NCBI GenBank assembly: GCA_047607345.1
Contig: JASGDF010000226.1
Location: forward strand, 1-22,580
Direction of reading: 5' to 3'
DNA: 22,580 nt
Source of the DNA: Pseudomonas_S sp047607345
Lineage (GTDB): Bacteria; Pseudomonadota; Gammaproteobacteria; Xanthomonadales; Xanthomonadaceae
Below are positions 21,466 through 22,580 of this stretch, piece after piece; position 1 is the first letter of the stretch, and the number at the start of each line of letters is the position of its first letter. Position numbers and translations under genes: made by a program. Under the pieces are notes generated by a model, which was not told the origin of the DNA, did not search any database, and was given only the letters and a program-made list of their open reading frames with translations.

Positions 21466-22341
21466 ATGAAATTGAACAAGAACGCATCACTGGCGGCGAG
21501 TGCGGCAGCGTTGTTGTCATTGTCGGCTCCGTGCCTGGCGATCGATGGCTCGCCGGCCGACTACACCTGGTTCCCGAGCGGAACCAAGCTGTTCCTGCTT
21601 TACGGCCAGTACAGCAGCGCCAGCAGCCTCAGGCTCGACGGTATCGGCGAGCTGCCACAATCGCGCGCGGACATCCTGTTGGGACTGGTGCGCGGCGTGT
21701 CCTACCAGGAAGTGGCGGGGATGCGAACCTCGGTGCAGTTCTTCGTGCCGTTCGCCACGATCCCGACCGCGCGGATAGCCGGTGTGGACCAGCCGGTCAG
21801 CAATGGCGTCGGCGACCTGACCGTCGGCGCGACGCTCTATCCTCTGGCTTCGTCCGATCCGACCGGCACCACCGTCGGCGTCACCCTGTTCGTCGGCGCG
21901 CCCACCGGCAACTACCAGCTGGGCAACGTCAACCTGAGTACCGGAACCTGGGTGGTCACTCCGCAGGCGGCGCTGATTCAGGGCCTGGGCAACGGTGTGT
22001 TCTTCGACGCCATCGTCGATATGGCGTTCACCCGCAGCAAGGTCCATCAGGGGGTCAAGATCGAGCAGGACGAGTCCAGCCAGATCCAGACCTATCTGCG
22101 CTACCAGTTCAGCCCGGCCACCTCGGTCTCGGTCGGCTACTCCGGGCGCTGGGGTGGCGAGCAGTACGTCGATGGCGTCTATGCGGGCACCCGCACCCGC
22201 AACGATCAGGTGCGGATAGTCGGCAGTACCTTCATCACGCCGAAATCGCAGCTGCAGTTGCTGCTCGGCCGCGACGTCAAGGTCGAAGGCGGTTTCAAGA
22301 ACGATCTGGTCGCACAGGTCCGCTACGCGATGTTGTTCTGA
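21466..22341 (+). CDS. Outer-membrane protein of the Phenol_MetA_deg (meta-pathway transporter-like) family
   Basis: The 291-residue product has a signal peptide (MKLNKNASLAASAAALLSLS..., cleavage near CLA, residue 25) and an alternating beta-barrel pattern ending YAMLF. Blocks such as SVQFFVPFATIPTARI, VGDLTVGATLYPL, VTLFVGAPTGNYQLGN and TWVVTPQAALIQGLG match the Phenol_MetA_deg family, found beside genes for hydrophobic-compound degradation and thought to aid substrate entry. GGGAGGA at 21454-21460 gives a strong ribosome binding site. The 173-base gap before it has only a small CCCGCC/GGCGGG hairpin (21337-21352) and a CCGTCCGGACGG palindrome (21416-21427). Confidence 0.87.
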   Translation: MKLNKNASLAASAAALLSLSAPCLAIDGSPADYTWFPSGTKLFLLYGQYSSASSLRLDGIGELPQSRADILLGLVRGVSYQEVAGMRTSVQFFVPFATIPTARIAGVDQPVSNGVGDLTVGATLYPLASSDPTGTTVGVTLFVGAPTGNYQLGNVNLSTGTWVVTPQAALIQGLGNGVFFDAIVDMAFTRSKVHQGVKIEQDESSQIQTYLRYQFSPATSVSVGYSGRWGGEQYVDGVYAGTRTRNDQVRIVGSTFITPKSQLQLLLGRDVKVEGGFKNDLVAQVRYAMLF

Positions 22342-22404
22342 GCCGGAACCGGCGCATCGCTCCCTCCCCCAAGGTGCCCCGAGCGTGGCACGAAGGATGT
22401 TGCA

Positions 22405-22580
22405 GTGGATTTTGATTTCAGCGAAGAGCAGTTGATGCTCCAGGACGTCGCGCGCCGGATCGCCCAGGAGAAGATCGCCCCGAGCGCCGAGCACTTCGAC
22501 CGGACCGGCGAGTTTCCGCTGGACAACATCCGGCTGCTGGGCGAGAACGGGCTGATGGGCATCGAGGTGCCGGCCGAGTA
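22405..22580 (+). CDS. Acyl-CoA dehydrogenase, partial (5' end)
   Basis: The frame starts at GTG 22405, preceded by AAGGA at 22393-22397, and runs off the right edge after 58 codons. It reads MDFDFSEEQLMLQDVARRIA, then EKIAPSAEHFDRTGEFP and LLGENGLMGIEVPAEY, the characteristic N-terminal helical domain of acyl-CoA dehydrogenases. It would catalyse alpha,beta-dehydrogenation of the CoA ester made by the upstream synthetase. It lies 63 bases after the outer-membrane protein gene in the same direction. Confidence 0.9.
   Translation, partial: MDFDFSEEQLMLQDVARRIAQEKIAPSAEHFDRTGEFPLDNIRLLGENGLMGIEVPAE

Overview
The window is high-GC, densely coded DNA that most resembles a member of the Xanthomonadaceae (Xanthomonas / Pseudoxanthomonas / Lysobacter / Luteimonas group). 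The grounds are codon and GC style, a xanthomonad-like TonB-dependent receptor, a class I fpr, a signal-peptide-bearing M3 peptidase, and REP-like palindromes of the GTAGGAGCGACTTCAGTCGCGA type. The genus cannot be fixed from this sequence alone.

Layout. (1) 1-349: 5' part of a minus-strand CoA-binding / acyl-CoA synthetase-type gene. (2) 350-6583: an iron-type locus. A Fur-box-like operator at 582-599 precedes a DUF4198 periplasmic protein, an exported seven-EF-hand protein, an exported ApbE flavin transferase fused to DUF2271, and a TonB-dependent receptor with heme-receptor-like FRAP and NPNL boxes. The likely theme is uptake of an iron complex or heme, plus extracytoplasmic flavin-dependent reduction. 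(3) 6584-9301: a visibly less GC-rich, decayed accessory island. It holds at least three families of palindromic repeats, a C-terminal fragment resembling a type VI secretion (T6SS) effector, one complete and one truncated copy of a DUF3304-like lipoprotein (candidate immunity protein), two truncated minus-strand genes, and a broken POT peptide transporter interrupted by exactly two 50-bp hairpin repeats. (4) 9314-12876: rhomboid protease, small GNAT-fold protein, DUF3298/RsiV-like lipoprotein, cyclopropane fatty acid synthase (cfa) and a MarR regulator, all plus strand. (5) 13213-17734: secreted type-B carboxylesterase, convergent with an M3 oligopeptidase that starts at TTG, then a divergent glutathione peroxidase. 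(6) 17735-18690: a perfect 28-bp inverted repeat, then fpr (minus) under a second Fur-like operator. (7) 18846-22580: a deletion scar joining the 3' end of a TetR-type regulator (minus) to the 3' two thirds of a ferredoxin/rubredoxin reductase (plus). An intact catabolic-looking operon follows: acyl-CoA synthetase, Phenol_MetA_deg-type outer-membrane protein, and the start of an acyl-CoA dehydrogenase.

Most unusual points: the ApbE-DUF2271 fusion with no PepSY reductase in view; the exact 146-residue internal duplication in the EF-hand protein; gene fragments that each break at a copy of one REP-like element; and the two-unit 50-bp hairpin insertion with compensatory stem changes.
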